43,002 nucleotides of DNA from Candidatus Magasanikbacteria bacterium RIFOXYC2_FULL_42_28 (GCA_001784435.1 MFQZ01000007.1:137-43138), one strand, 5' to 3'. Numbered from the stretch's first letter, positions 15,593-24,218 are shown. Notes: generated from the sequence alone by a model not told the origin. Made by a program: numbers and translations.

Positions 15593-15817
15593 TTAAAGCC
15601 GAGCCAGAATCTCTTCAATTTTCACTCCCCCTCTTTTAATTTTGGTGAAATCAACTACTTCTTCCCACATTGATTCATGGTCCACCGGATTAATACTAAA
15701 TACCGGTTGCGACCGACGCACCACCACAAAACTATTACCTTGGGCGACTTTTGTGATAAAATCAGCTAAATTTTCTCGCAATTCCTTCACCCCCACGATT
15801 TTTTCTAGATTGGACAT
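15593..15817 (-). CDS. Phd/YefM-type antitoxin
   Basis: The 74-residue product starts with the Phd/YefM DNA-binding pattern GVKELRENLADFITKVAQG and FVVVRRSQPVFSI, followed by an acidic and hydrophobic tail that would wrap the toxin. It precedes the RelE/ParE-like toxin on the same strand. Type II antitoxins of this family usually repress their own promoter with toxin as co-repressor. Confidence 0.8.
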   Translation of the reverse strand: MSNLEKIVGVKELRENLADFITKVAQGNSFVVVRRSQPVFSINPVDHESMWEEVVDFTKIKRGGVKIEEILARL

Positions 15818-15847
15818 AAAATTAAAGTTAATCTTTAAGTTATCTAT

Positions 15848-15876
15848 AGTTTAACATGTAAATCGGCTATTGTCAA
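15848..15876 (-). promoter_or_regulatory. Promoter of the toxin-antitoxin operon
   Basis: TTGACA (15871-15876), a 17-bp spacer ending in TGT, and -10 TAAACT (15848-15853) form an extended -10 promoter. Repeated TTAAAGTTAA/CTTTAAGTTA-like half-sites between the -10 and the antitoxin start are candidate autoregulatory operators. Confidence 0.6.
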
Positions 15877-16003
15877 CCAATTTTCAAACCCCAATTATTC
15901 CGTCTTAACCTCCCTCCGCCCATACCAAAACGCCACCAAAAAAGTGGTTAACGGCACCGCCATCACCAAACTGCACTTATCCACACCTATCCCAATATCC
16001 CTC

Positions 16004-16032
16004 TTGACAAATGCGACAAAGTCGCATATTAT
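16004..16032 (+). promoter_or_regulatory. zur-zip promoter with palindromic operator
   Basis: TTGACA (16004-16009) and TATTAT (16027-16032) have a 17-bp spacer containing the perfect inverted repeat TGCGAC-AAA-GTCGCA (16012-16026). A repressor bound there would block polymerase. The first gene encodes a Fur-family regulator, so autoregulation is likely. AAGGAG precedes the start codon by 11 bases. Confidence 0.75.
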
Positions 16033-16056
16033 ATAAACTAAGGAGCTGTAAAAAAT

Positions 16057-16485
16057 ATGGAACAACATTCTCCCTCTAAAAAAATTAAAAGCATCTTGGC
16101 CGACCGCAAGGCCTATACCACCCCCCACCGGCAGGCAATAGTGAACCTGCTCGCGCAGTCAAAGCCAATGTCGGCCCAAGATATAATATCCGCTTTAAAA
16201 AAAGCCGACATCAATCGCGCTACTGTTTACCGCGAGCTAAAATTTTTGAAAGAATTGGGATTAATTGAAGAACTGCAATTGCCCGGCCGCAAAAAATATT
16301 ACGAAATCCAAAAACACCATCACCATCATCTAATTTGCACCCGTTGCCACACCATCAAACAATTGGAACTGCCTCGTCTGGTTTGCAAATTACTCGCCGA
16401 CATTACTTACATTAATAACTGTACGATTACTAATCATAATTTAGAATTTAGCGGGCTGTGCAACCGCTGTCAAAAATACTTATGA
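16057..16485 (+). CDS. Fur-family metalloregulator, probably Zur
   Basis: The 142-residue protein has an N-terminal winged helix (TPHRQAIVNLL to RATVYRELKFLKELGLI) and a metal-binding C-terminal half. That half contains a His run at residues 87-91, CTRC at 94-97 and CNRC at 135-138, the two CxxC pairs of the structural zinc site. The downstream, translationally overlapping gene is a ZIP-family zinc or divalent-metal transporter, which favours a zinc-sensing Zur role over iron-sensing Fur. That choice is inference from context. Confidence 0.88.
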   Translation: MEQHSPSKKIKSILADRKAYTTPHRQAIVNLLAQSKPMSAQDIISALKKADINRATVYRELKFLKELGLIEELQLPGRKKYYEIQKHHHHHLICTRCHTIKQLELPRLVCKLLADITYINNCTITNHNLEFSGLCNRCQKYL

Positions 16486-17231
16486 CCGAAATTTATCTTT
16501 TCACTTTGGCCAGCGTCCTAATTATCAGCATTGTATCACTAGTCGGCATTGTTTTCGTCGGCCTGTCTGACGAAAAACTGAAAAAAATTCTCATTTACAT
16601 GGTGAGTTTTTCCGCCGGCGCGCTGTTTGCTGATGTCTTTATACACCTTCTGCCCGAAACCACCGACACCAACGGCAAACTTTTTACTCCGCTTATCTTA
16701 ATCGGCGGACTGGTGGTATCATTTGCCTTAGAAAAAATTATTCACTGGCACCATTGCCATTTGCCCCATGGCCACGACCACGCCCACCCCTTTGCCATTA
16801 TGAATTTAGTGGGCGACACCTTGCATAATTTTATTGACGGCATGATTATCGCCGCGTCGTATCTGGTCAGCATCCCGGCCGGCATCGCCACGACCGTAGC
16901 CGTGGTATTCCACGAAATCCCGCAAGAAATTGGCGACTTCGGCGTACTTTTACACGGCGGTTTTAGCAAGAAAAAAGCAATTTTGATGAATTTAATCACC
17001 GCGCTGTCAGCGATTGTTGGTGCTATCATTGTTCTCGTCATTGGCACGTCTTCGGAACATTTAACTGCGTGGCTCATCCCCTTTGCCGCCGGTAATTTTA
17101 TTTACATCGCCGGCTCGGATTTAATTCCGCAATTACATAAAGAAGAGCCGGGAATCAAAAGCGCGCTCTGGCAATTAACCTGGTTTTGTTTGGGGGTGGC
17201 GATTATCGCGGCGTTGATTTTGGTGGAGTAA
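16482..17231 (+). CDS. ZIP-family divalent metal transporter
   Basis: The 249-residue product starts at the ATG that overlaps the regulator stop (ATGA). It has about eight membrane helices and a His-rich cytoplasmic loop (HWHHCHLPHGHDHAH). The metal-site helices are HNFIDGMIIAASY and FHEIPQEIGDFGVLL, as in ZIP transporters. ZIP proteins move Zn2+ or related ions into the cytoplasm. Co-transcription with a Zur-like repressor fits a zinc-starvation uptake unit. It ends 13 nt from a convergent gene, with only an AT-rich weak hairpin between. Confidence 0.92.
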   Translation: MTEIYLFTLASVLIISIVSLVGIVFVGLSDEKLKKILIYMVSFSAGALFADVFIHLLPETTDTNGKLFTPLILIGGLVVSFALEKIIHWHHCHLPHGHDHAHPFAIMNLVGDTLHNFIDGMIIAASYLVSIPAGIATTVAVVFHEIPQEIGDFGVLLHGGFSKKKAILMNLITALSAIVGAIIVLVIGTSSEHLTAWLIPFAAGNFIYIAGSDLIPQLHKEEPGIKSALWQLTWFCLGVAIIAALILVE

Positions 17232-17244
17232 ATAAATTAAATTT

Positions 17245-19062
17245 TTATTTATACAACACCCCGCCCCATTCAATTACCGTAAAACCTTTTCTTGGCAACG
17301 CTGATAATTTTTGTTCCGGCCGATTCAACGGCGCCGACACCGCGCGATAATCCATTAAAACTCTGATAACTGTATCTGGTCGGGGCGACACAGACAACGG
17401 CGCGATTGAATTCATATCGGAGGTACCATAAAAAATGACAAAATAATACGGCGCGCTCTGCATGCGCGGCAACCAAAATTCTTTAAAGTCAAAAATTTCT
17501 TTTTGGTTTAATCCTTGCGCCGCCAACTTCTCATCCAAAAATTTACTAACATTTTCTTTTCTCACATTAAACCCTGCATTGGTTGGTTCGGCCTCGCCTG
17601 ATCCCAACCCTTCCCAAAATAAATACGGATATTTTGTGCCTGATTTTATTTCGGTTAACTGCCCGCTCGGCTCGGCCATAACTTCCCAGCCATCACCATA
17701 GTCCGGCTCGGACGCGGTTAATGTTGACAATTGTAATTGCACTTTTACTTTGGTGGTTTTTTCCGGATATAAATAAATTACCGGCTTGCCACATTCGGCC
17801 GTGGGTTGAAATTTATTTAATTGGAACATGATAAGTTGCCCAAACGAATCGCGCCAAAATACGGCCGGACGCGCGGCGATAAATTCATCATAACTGATAT
17901 TGCCTTCAACGCCGGGATAAAAAATACCCTCATAAAAAGTCTTAAGCAAACGATGATTACTATCTTTCAAACCATACACATAAATACCTTCTGTCGTCTT
18001 CCCCACTACTTGTAAATCCGCGGTCACATTTTCTTTCCCCTCTTTAATAATATTTACCGTCGGCTCGCCACAACCGCCAAACCCTAAATGTCGATAGCCC
18101 ATGATTGTTTTGCCGGTATCATCATAAACAACATTAATTAATCCGTCTTTATCTACAATCCCCGGGGTATACAAATATGTCCGCACCCTCAAATCCCTAC
18201 CCACAGAAACAACTACCGGGCGCCTGTCATCGCTCATATAAAAATCACCCCAGGGCGCGTTAGAATATATTTTTTTGTATGAATCTATCTTGTATAATTC
18301 ATCATTCATTTTTAATCCATTATATTTAAACACCCACCCATCTGACGGGTGTTTAATTTCTTCTGGATAACTTAAATATGAAAAAGTAAAATTACTATCG
18401 ATAGCCACCAAATTATGATCGGCGTCGTCCTCTAAATTAGCGTGGTAATTCCCCCAAAAATTATCTCCCGGCCTCACTTGATGCTTTGGTAAAAATATTA
18501 CCTGATTATTATACAAAACAAACATCGAAACCGGCTCATTGTTACACCCCATCTCATCAATGCAAGTGATATCCGCGTATACAACCGCGCCACGCTTACC
18601 ACCTACATTAAATAACCCGCCCAGATAATAATCGGTTGATCGATAGTTCGCGGTATCGGTTCCAACCACCCCTTCATCAACCTCAGTCCCAAAAAAACCT
18701 AATTTAACAATTTTTTTCGGTTTCATCCAGACGATTGATTCCTCGATATCATTCGGTAAATTAACCTCACGCATGGCCGTCTTTGTGTCCGCCTTTAAAT
18801 TAGTATTATTGTATGGTGTAAAATCAAAATCAATACCGGCCATATCAATTTTCTCGGCAATCGGCTGGCTGGAATCAGCTACTTCCGATGAAGAACTACT
18901 GGAATTAGCAACATTACTTGCTGTTGCCTCATCAAGCGTGGGCTCATCCAAATCAACAGTCGCCAATCTCTGGCCAACCGACACGGCCCAAACGACCACG
19001 GCAACACTAATCACCACTGCCAAAACCACGAATAAATGAAAAAGGGTAATTTTAGTTTTCAT
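17245..19062 (-). CDS. Large membrane-anchored extracytoplasmic protein with KPVIYLYP motif
   Basis: The 605-residue protein has an N-terminal membrane anchor (about residues 8-28), a Ser/Ala-rich linker (residues 40-65), and a long soluble domain. Its C-terminal third begins CGKPVIYLYPEKTTKV, a motif seen in uncharacterised surface proteins of Candidate Phyla Radiation bacteria, and contains GWEVMAEPSG and YPYLFWEG. Paired cysteines suggest an oxidising exterior. The function is unknown. It has its own promoter divergent from the methyltransferase gene. Confidence 0.75.
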   Translation of the reverse strand: MKTKITLFHLFVVLAVVISVAVVVWAVSVGQRLATVDLDEPTLDEATASNVANSSSSSSEVADSSQPIAEKIDMAGIDFDFTPYNNTNLKADTKTAMREVNLPNDIEESIVWMKPKKIVKLGFFGTEVDEGVVGTDTANYRSTDYYLGGLFNVGGKRGAVVYADITCIDEMGCNNEPVSMFVLYNNQVIFLPKHQVRPGDNFWGNYHANLEDDADHNLVAIDSNFTFSYLSYPEEIKHPSDGWVFKYNGLKMNDELYKIDSYKKIYSNAPWGDFYMSDDRRPVVVSVGRDLRVRTYLYTPGIVDKDGLINVVYDDTGKTIMGYRHLGFGGCGEPTVNIIKEGKENVTADLQVVGKTTEGIYVYGLKDSNHRLLKTFYEGIFYPGVEGNISYDEFIAARPAVFWRDSFGQLIMFQLNKFQPTAECGKPVIYLYPEKTTKVKVQLQLSTLTASEPDYGDGWEVMAEPSGQLTEIKSGTKYPYLFWEGLGSGEAEPTNAGFNVRKENVSKFLDEKLAAQGLNQKEIFDFKEFWLPRMQSAPYYFVIFYGTSDMNSIAPLSVSPRPDTVIRVLMDYRAVSAPLNRPEQKLSALPRKGFTVIEWGGVLYK

Positions 19063-19096
19063 ACAATCAAATTATTGATTACTAAATATATCCTCA

Positions 19097-19125
19097 ATAT
19101 TACTCGCTTGCCCGTCAAAAGTCAA
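19097..19125 (-). promoter_or_regulatory. Promoter of the large surface protein gene
   Basis: TTGACT (19120-19125), a 17-bp spacer, and TAATAT (19097-19102) on the minus strand, 35 bases before the start codon. Confidence 0.5.
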
Positions 19126-19192
19126 ACTCGCCAACCTTTACTTTTCCAACCAAAAACGCTACAATACTGACAAACATTTTACTAAAATCGCT

Positions 19193-20056
19193 ATGAACAA
19201 CCTTAATTTTTTAACTACCAATCCCAGCGCCGACTACGAACTGATTGATTCTGGTGATGGCGAAAAATTGGAACGATTTGGCGAGTATTTATTGCGCCGA
19301 CCCGACCCCCAGGCCTTGTGGCCAAAAAATCTGCCGGAGCGCGACTGGCAAAACGCGCATGCCTCTTTTCGACGCGATGGACTTAAAGGCGATTGGATAA
19401 TTAAACCCGGCGTGCCGGAACGTTGGCCGATAAAATTAGCGAGCTTATCATTTTGGATTCACCCCTCTTCTTTTAAACATACCGGACTATTTCCCGAACA
19501 AGCGCCCAATTGGGAATGGCTCCAAAAAATAATTAAAGGCGCGGGCCGACCGATTTCGGTTTTAAATTTATTCGGTTATACTGGTGGCGCGAGTTTGGCC
19601 GCGGCCAGTGCCGGCGCGTCGGTGTGCCATGTTGATGGTTCCAAAGTGGCGATTAAATGGGGGCGCGATAACGCCGAATTGTCTGGATTGGCACAAAAAC
19701 CAATTCGCTGGATTTTAGATGATGCTGCTAAATTTGTAATGCGAGAATTAAAACGCGGAAATAAATACGATGGCATAATTTTGGACCCACCCGCGTTTGG
19801 ACATGGGCCTAATAAAGAATTGTGGAAAATCGAAGATAGTTTATTGCCACTACTACGCGATTGCCGACAAATTATGTCTGACAAACCATTATTTTTCCTA
19901 CTAAACGGCTATGCCTCCGGCTATTCGGCTTTGGCCTATGCTAATAATTTACGCGGACTTTTCAAAACCGGCAATTTTGAACAAGGTGAACTAACTATCG
20001 CCGAAAAATCCGACCGGCCGTTGCCGTGTGGTATTTACGCGCGGTGGAACTCTTAA
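19193..20056 (+). CDS. Class I SAM-dependent methyltransferase, RlmI/RlmK-like
   Basis: The 287-residue protein has the SAM-binding motif VLNLFGYTGGASLAAASAGA, an acidic second motif CHVDGSKVAIKWGRDN, and a catalytic-loop-like LDPPAFGHGP. This organisation matches RlmI/RlmK-like large-subunit rRNA methyltransferases. There is no PUA domain at the N terminus, so the target may differ. It is followed at once by a pseudouridine synthase gene, a plausible rRNA modification pair. Confidence 0.82.
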   Translation: MNNLNFLTTNPSADYELIDSGDGEKLERFGEYLLRRPDPQALWPKNLPERDWQNAHASFRRDGLKGDWIIKPGVPERWPIKLASLSFWIHPSSFKHTGLFPEQAPNWEWLQKIIKGAGRPISVLNLFGYTGGASLAAASAGASVCHVDGSKVAIKWGRDNAELSGLAQKPIRWILDDAAKFVMRELKRGNKYDGIILDPPAFGHGPNKELWKIEDSLLPLLRDCRQIMSDKPLFFLLNGYASGYSALAYANNLRGLFKTGNFEQGELTIAEKSDRPLPCGIYARWNS

Positions 20057-20058
20057 TT

Positions 20059-20715
20059 ATGACCATTCAAGTCATTTACGAAGACAATCACCTCGTCGCC
20101 GTTTTTAAACCGGCCGGTGTTTTGGTCCAAGGTGACGAAACTGGTGATAAATGTTTAATGGACGAGGTAAAAAAATATTTAAAAGAAAAATACCAAAAAC
20201 CCGGTAATGTTTTTTTGGGAATGTTGCATCGCTTGGACCGGCCGGTGTCGGGGATCGTGCTTTTTGCCAAAACCAGTAAAGGCGCATCGCGTTTGAGCGA
20301 ACAATTTCGCGCTCACACTATTACAAAAATATATACCGCGCTTGTGGAAGGCATACCGCGTGAAAAATCCGCCACCTTAGTCCACTACTTATTAAAAGAC
20401 AAAAACAAAAATATTGTCGAAGTTTTTGACAAACCAACCACCGGCGCTTTACGCGCGGAATTGAATTACCAAGTTATCAAACATTTTAACGGCCGAGCTT
20501 TGCTTGAAATTATTTTAAAAACCGGTCGTTCCCACCAAATCCGCTCCCAACTAAAAACAATCGGCTGTCCGATTGTTGGTGATGTGAAATATGGCGGGCC
20601 AAAATGGCAATATCCGAGCGAGATTGCGCTCTGTGCCACTGAACTGGCGTTCAAATTAGCCACCGGTGAAGAAACGCAAACGATTAAAATTGAACCACCG
20701 GAATCATGGTCTTAA
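20059..20715 (+). CDS. RluA-family pseudouridine synthase
   Basis: The 218-residue catalytic domain starts at the ATG two bases after the methyltransferase stop. It has the catalytic motif HRLDRPVSGIVLFAKT with its aspartate, plus KIYTALVEG and TGRSHQIRSQL. There is no S4 domain, so it is the short form of the RluA family, which isomerises uridine in rRNA or tRNA. Its last 12 bases overlap the end of the convergent engB gene. Confidence 0.9.
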   Translation: MTIQVIYEDNHLVAVFKPAGVLVQGDETGDKCLMDEVKKYLKEKYQKPGNVFLGMLHRLDRPVSGIVLFAKTSKGASRLSEQFRAHTITKIYTALVEGIPREKSATLVHYLLKDKNKNIVEVFDKPTTGALRAELNYQVIKHFNGRALLEIILKTGRSHQIRSQLKTIGCPIVGDVKYGGPKWQYPSEIALCATELAFKLATGEETQTIKIEPPESWS

Positions 20716-21276
20716 CAATTCCCCAACCAACTCTCCGACGCCAATTTTCTTCTCGGCAGAATAAGGAATAATTTTATACTTGCTAAAAGTATTTTTTATT
20801 TTTTGTATTTTCTCTTCGTACTCTGATTTTTTTATTTTATCGATTTTATTGGCCACGATAACAATATCGTGTTTGGCTTCTTCCAAACATTTAAACATTT
20901 CTTTATCAGCGACCGTCGGGCCGACAAACGCGTCCACTATCAAAACCACTTTTTTAAATTTATAATTGGAAGTAAATAAAAACCAATCAATCATTTTTTG
21001 AATTCGATGCCAGACCTCGGGCGGAACTTTGGCAAACCCATAGCCCGGCACATCTACCAAATAAAAAGATTTGTTAATCAAAAAAATATTAATTTCTTGC
21101 GTACGCCCGGGCGTGGAACTTACCCGCACTAAACTTTTTTGGTTGGCCAAAGAATTGATCACACTGGATTTACCAACATTAGACCGCCCAATAAAAACAA
21201 TTTGAGGAATACCTTTCTCAAAAATTTCATCCGTGCCGATAACACCTTTAACAAATGTCGCGGATTTAATCATCAT
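20704..21276 (-). CDS. engB: Ribosome biogenesis GTPase EngB/YsxC (YihA)
   Basis: The 190-residue TRAFAC GTPase has G1 GRSNVGKSSVINSL, G2 TPGRTQEINIF, G3 DVPGYGFAKV and G4 VANKIDKIK. It is normal length for EngB, which helps assemble the large ribosomal subunit. The predicted -10 box ends only eight bases before the ATG, so the mRNA is probably leaderless or nearly so. Two ATGs in tandem (21276 and 21273) could each serve. Confidence 0.95.
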   Translation of the reverse strand: MMIKSATFVKGVIGTDEIFEKGIPQIVFIGRSNVGKSSVINSLANQKSLVRVSSTPGRTQEINIFLINKSFYLVDVPGYGFAKVPPEVWHRIQKMIDWFLFTSNYKFKKVVLIVDAFVGPTVADKEMFKCLEEAKHDIVIVANKIDKIKKSEYEEKIQKIKNTFSKYKIIPYSAEKKIGVGELVGELLRP

Positions 21277-21284
21277 ATGATGGC

Positions 21285-21313
21285 ATACTACTTGATAATT
21301 GCCGAAAAGTCAA
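21285..21313 (-). promoter_or_regulatory. engB promoter
   Basis: TTGACT (21308-21313), a 17-bp spacer, and TAGTAT (21285-21290). The start codon at 21276 falls about where transcription should begin, pointing to leaderless translation. Confidence 0.6.
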
Positions 21314-21324
21314 TGTTCATGCAT

Positions 21325-21358
21325 AAAAAAATCTCTCCGAAGTGGAGAGATTTTTTTT
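21325..21358. terminator. Strong hairpin terminator between the small basic gene and engB
   Basis: ATCTCTCC and GGAGAGAT pair around GAAGT, flanked by runs of seven A and eight T, so it can work in both directions. On the minus strand it directly follows the 20-residue gene. Confidence 0.85.
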
Positions 21359-21360
21359 AG

Positions 21361-21423
21361 CTATTTCTTTTTTTGGCTTGGTTTTTTTACTTTCCTCTGC
21401 TGACGATTATTGCCTTTAGCCAT
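21361..21423 (-). CDS. Very small Lys-rich protein (20 residues)
   Basis: The ORF encodes MAKGNNRQQRKVKKPSQKKK. It resembles short basic MAKGxNxQ-KKPKK proteins that I recall from other bacterial annotations; the function is unknown, and RNA or ribosome binding is a guess from composition. It is framed by a -10 TATAAT (minus strand, 21454-21459) with a weaker -35, and by a strong terminator two bases after its stop, so it looks like a complete monocistronic gene below normal annotation cut-offs. Confidence 0.65.
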   Translation of the reverse strand: MAKGNNRQQRKVKKPSQKKK

Positions 21424-21485
21424 ACTTTTAAATTTATGAATTAACTTGTATTTATTATAACACAATTTTTCAATTATGATAATAG

Positions 21486-23321
21486 TTACTTTTTATTTCG
21501 CTCCCGCTTTGGCACTTTTTCATTTATTTTAGATGCCAAACCGCGCTTCTCACAGTAATATTTTACCGCTTCCGTAAAAATTTTACCATAGCGCGCCAAT
21601 TTAATATCACCAAAGCCGGAAATTTTCCGCGTCTCTTCCAAAGTTTGGGGTAAATAGGTGGCTAATTCCAATAAAGTGGCATCGGAAAAAACCAAATAGG
21701 CCGGCACATTTTCCTTTTGCGCCAAATCGGTGCGGACGGTTTTTAAATAATCAAGCAAGGGCTTTTCATGCGGTAAATCTTCCAAAACCACCCTAATCTT
21801 TTCGGCCGCTTTAACCAAAGATACTTTTTCCGTCCCCGCCAAAACCGCCCGGCTTTTTTCCGTTAACATTAAAATCGGATATTCGCTCCCCACTTGTTTT
21901 AAAAAATTAAAAGAAATAAAATCTTTAAAATAACGATACCAATCTTCTTTGGAAATATCCGCGCCAATACCATAAGTTTTTAACGCTTTGTGATGAGTGT
22001 GAATTTTTTCTGATTTGGAACCGCGCAAAAAATCCACCACATAGGTAAGCCCATACCGGCTTTCTAACCGCGCCACGGCCGACAGCGCTTTTTGCGCGAT
22101 AATCGTGCCATCAAACTGCTCGCGGGTGGTTAAACAAATATCGCAATTGCCACACTGACTATCGGCCTCTTCATCAAAATAATTTAAAATCGCTTTACGC
22201 CGACAAGCGTTGGCCTCGCATAAATCCGCCATTTGCGATAATTTTCGCAACATCACTCGTGTTTGTTCCGGGTTATTTTCTACCAACGCGAAATTTTTTA
22301 ATTTATTCACATCGCCTCCGCTAAAATACAAAATCGCGTCGCTCTTTAATCCATCCCGTCCGGCGCGTCCGGTCTCTTGATAATAACTTTCAATATTTTT
22401 CGGCAAATCGGCGTGAATGACAAACCGCACATTGGATTTATTTATTCCCATCCCAAACGCGATCGTCGCGACGATAATTTTCACGCCATCGCGAATAAAT
22501 AACTCCTGATTTTTTCGGCGTTTTTCACCGGCTAAACCGGCGTGATAGGGCTTGGCCGAAAAACCATCCGCGGTTAATTTATCCGCCAATTTTTCCGCGG
22601 AATTACGCGACAAAACATAAATAATTCCCGAATCATCGCGGTGTCTTTTTAAATAAGCAATAATTTGTTCATACATTTTCCGTTTGGGCTCCACGGTGTA
22701 GCGAATATTCGGACGATTAAAACTGGCGACAAAAATACTTGGAGTTTTTAACTGTAATTTGTTTAAAATATCCGCGCGCGTTAATTTGTCCGCTGTCGCT
22801 GTCAAAGCAATAGTCGGCACCGCCGGGAACATCCGTTTCAAGGATGATAACATTCTATATTCCGGTCGAAAATCATGCCCCCAATGCGAAATACAATGCG
22901 CCTCGTCAATCGCAAACAAAGAAATTTCCAACTCCCGCAAAAAAACCATAAACTGCTGATTGTTGCCCAAAAGTCGCTCGGGCGAAATATACAGTAATTT
23001 AATTTCATTATTTTTTAATTGCTCGTAAATATTAGCCACTTCCGGCGGAGTTAACGATGAGTTTAAATAAGCCGCCTTAATGCCATTTAAGCGCAAAGCG
23101 TCCACCTGATCTTTCATTAAAGCGATGAGAGGCGAAACCACCACCGTTACGCCCGGAAATAGTAGCGCCGGAATTTGATAACACAGCGACTTGCCCCCGC
23201 CGGTAGGCATCAAAACAAACACATCACGTTTTTGCATGATGGTTTTAATTATTTCCTCTTGATTAAACCGAAATTCTTCGTAGCCGAATTTGGTTTTTAG
23301 GATTTGGGCGGGAAAAGACAT
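21486..23321 (-). CDS. recQ: ATP-dependent DNA helicase RecQ
   Basis: The 611-residue superfamily 2 helicase has Walker A PTGGGKSLCYQIPALLF, the DEAH box IDEAHCISHWGHDFRPEY and motif VI ETGRAGRDG. The RecQ C-terminal zinc site has CEANACRRKAIL and CGNCDICLT, and an HRDC domain near the C terminus contains LPQTLEETRKISGFG. It is full length and intact. RecQ unwinds recombination and replication-fork intermediates. It starts ten bases after the aminotransferase gene on the same strand, probably in one transcript. Confidence 0.96.
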   Translation of the reverse strand: MSFPAQILKTKFGYEEFRFNQEEIIKTIMQKRDVFVLMPTGGGKSLCYQIPALLFPGVTVVVSPLIALMKDQVDALRLNGIKAAYLNSSLTPPEVANIYEQLKNNEIKLLYISPERLLGNNQQFMVFLRELEISLFAIDEAHCISHWGHDFRPEYRMLSSLKRMFPAVPTIALTATADKLTRADILNKLQLKTPSIFVASFNRPNIRYTVEPKRKMYEQIIAYLKRHRDDSGIIYVLSRNSAEKLADKLTADGFSAKPYHAGLAGEKRRKNQELFIRDGVKIIVATIAFGMGINKSNVRFVIHADLPKNIESYYQETGRAGRDGLKSDAILYFSGGDVNKLKNFALVENNPEQTRVMLRKLSQMADLCEANACRRKAILNYFDEEADSQCGNCDICLTTREQFDGTIIAQKALSAVARLESRYGLTYVVDFLRGSKSEKIHTHHKALKTYGIGADISKEDWYRYFKDFISFNFLKQVGSEYPILMLTEKSRAVLAGTEKVSLVKAAEKIRVVLEDLPHEKPLLDYLKTVRTDLAQKENVPAYLVFSDATLLELATYLPQTLEETRKISGFGDIKLARYGKIFTEAVKYYCEKRGLASKINEKVPKRERNKK

Positions 23322-23331
23322 TTAATTTCCA

Positions 23332-24159
23332 TTATTTTTTACCAAAAACTTCTCGGTCGTAAAATTCCTTAAACAGCTTGCCAACTAAACGAGTTTTTTC
23401 AAAATTAGTTTCAAAAATGATGTTATCTATTTGTCTCACCGGCATTACGTTCATTGAGGTGCTGGAAATAAAAATTTCGTCAAAATCTTTTATACCTTTC
23501 AAAGTAATATCCGCTTCTTTAATTTCAAAATAATTGGTAGCAACCTCTAAAATAATTTTTCGAGCGATACCGCCTAAAATTTTATCAGCCGGCGGAGTAA
23601 AAATAGTTTTATTTTTGATGGCAAAAAAATTCGTGCGTGTGCCTTCCAAAATATTGCCGTGACGGTCAACAAGTATGGCGTCCAAAGCGTCCTGACGCTT
23701 AGCCTCGCGATAAGCCATAAAACTCATTAATAAATCTTTGGTTTTTGACTGTGGCACGCGTCTTTCCCCTTGATAAGTAATAACTTTAACGCCTTGTTTA
23801 TAAAACTTATCCGGATAAAAAGTCAGGCCACCCACTGAAAATATAAATAATTTTTCTCCCCCCTTATTATCGGGGTCGCCAACCAAAACAATCCGCAACA
23901 GCGCGTCTTTCAAATTATCAGCCGCTGCTAATTGCCCGAGCCACTGCCCCACCTCATCTTGTTTAAATTTGTGTTCCAAACCAATTAAACGCGCCGACTC
24001 AAACAACCGTTCCACATGATACTCTGGAAAAAATATTTTCCCTTGCACCACTTTTAGAGAAGAATACACCGCAAAATCAAAAAAATATCCTTTGTCAGCA
24101 ATGGATATTTTTGCTTCGCTTTCGTCAATGAGTTGACCATTTAAAATTGCCTTGGGCAT
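23332..24159 (-). CDS. Class IV PLP aminotransferase (branched-chain or D-amino acid type)
   Basis: The 275-residue protein from the ATG at 24159 (MPKAILNGQ) has the fold-type IV pattern. Visible are EYHVERLFESARLIG, the PLP lysine segment QSKTKDLLMSFMAYREA and LEGTRTNFFAIK. Branched-chain aminotransferase, D-amino acid aminotransferase and aminodeoxychorismate lyase share this fold, and the substrate is uncertain. The upstream in-frame extension is translated tRNA-like debris, so it is excluded. The gene begins only three bases after a tRNA-Ser 3' fragment, so its native 5' region seems to have been replaced. Confidence 0.85.
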   Translation of the reverse strand: MPKAILNGQLIDESEAKISIADKGYFFDFAVYSSLKVVQGKIFFPEYHVERLFESARLIGLEHKFKQDEVGQWLGQLAAADNLKDALLRIVLVGDPDNKGGEKLFIFSVGGLTFYPDKFYKQGVKVITYQGERRVPQSKTKDLLMSFMAYREAKRQDALDAILVDRHGNILEGTRTNFFAIKNKTIFTPPADKILGGIARKIILEVATNYFEIKEADITLKGIKDFDEIFISSTSMNVMPVRQIDNIIFETNFEKTRLVGKLFKEFYDREVFGKK

Positions 24160-24162
24160 AAC

Positions 24163-24218
24163 GCGGAGAGGGTGAGATTTACCCCTACACTTCGCTTCGG
24201 GGCATAAACTTCGAATCC
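24163..24218 (-). repeat. tRNA-Ser 3' fragment interrupted in the T loop by a 32-bp palindromic insert
   Basis: Bases 24163-24179 repeat exactly the 17-nt 3' end of the intact tRNA-Ser(CGA) (24273-24289), a direct repeat 110 bp apart. The T loop ATTCGAA is then split after ATT by a 32-bp insert (24180-24211) starting TACCCCTACACTTC and ending GGGGCATAAACTT, and CGAATCC resumes afterwards. The insert folds on itself (TTTA-CCCC with GGGG-CA-TAAA). A second copy, 30 of 32 identical, sits at the same place of a tRNA-Asn fragment at 42104-42135. Confidence 0.75.

Noticed and set aside
15895..16128. 77-codon minus-strand ORF over the zur promoter
   Set aside because: It runs antisense through the promoter, operator and start of the Fur-family gene; no promoter or start signal supports it.
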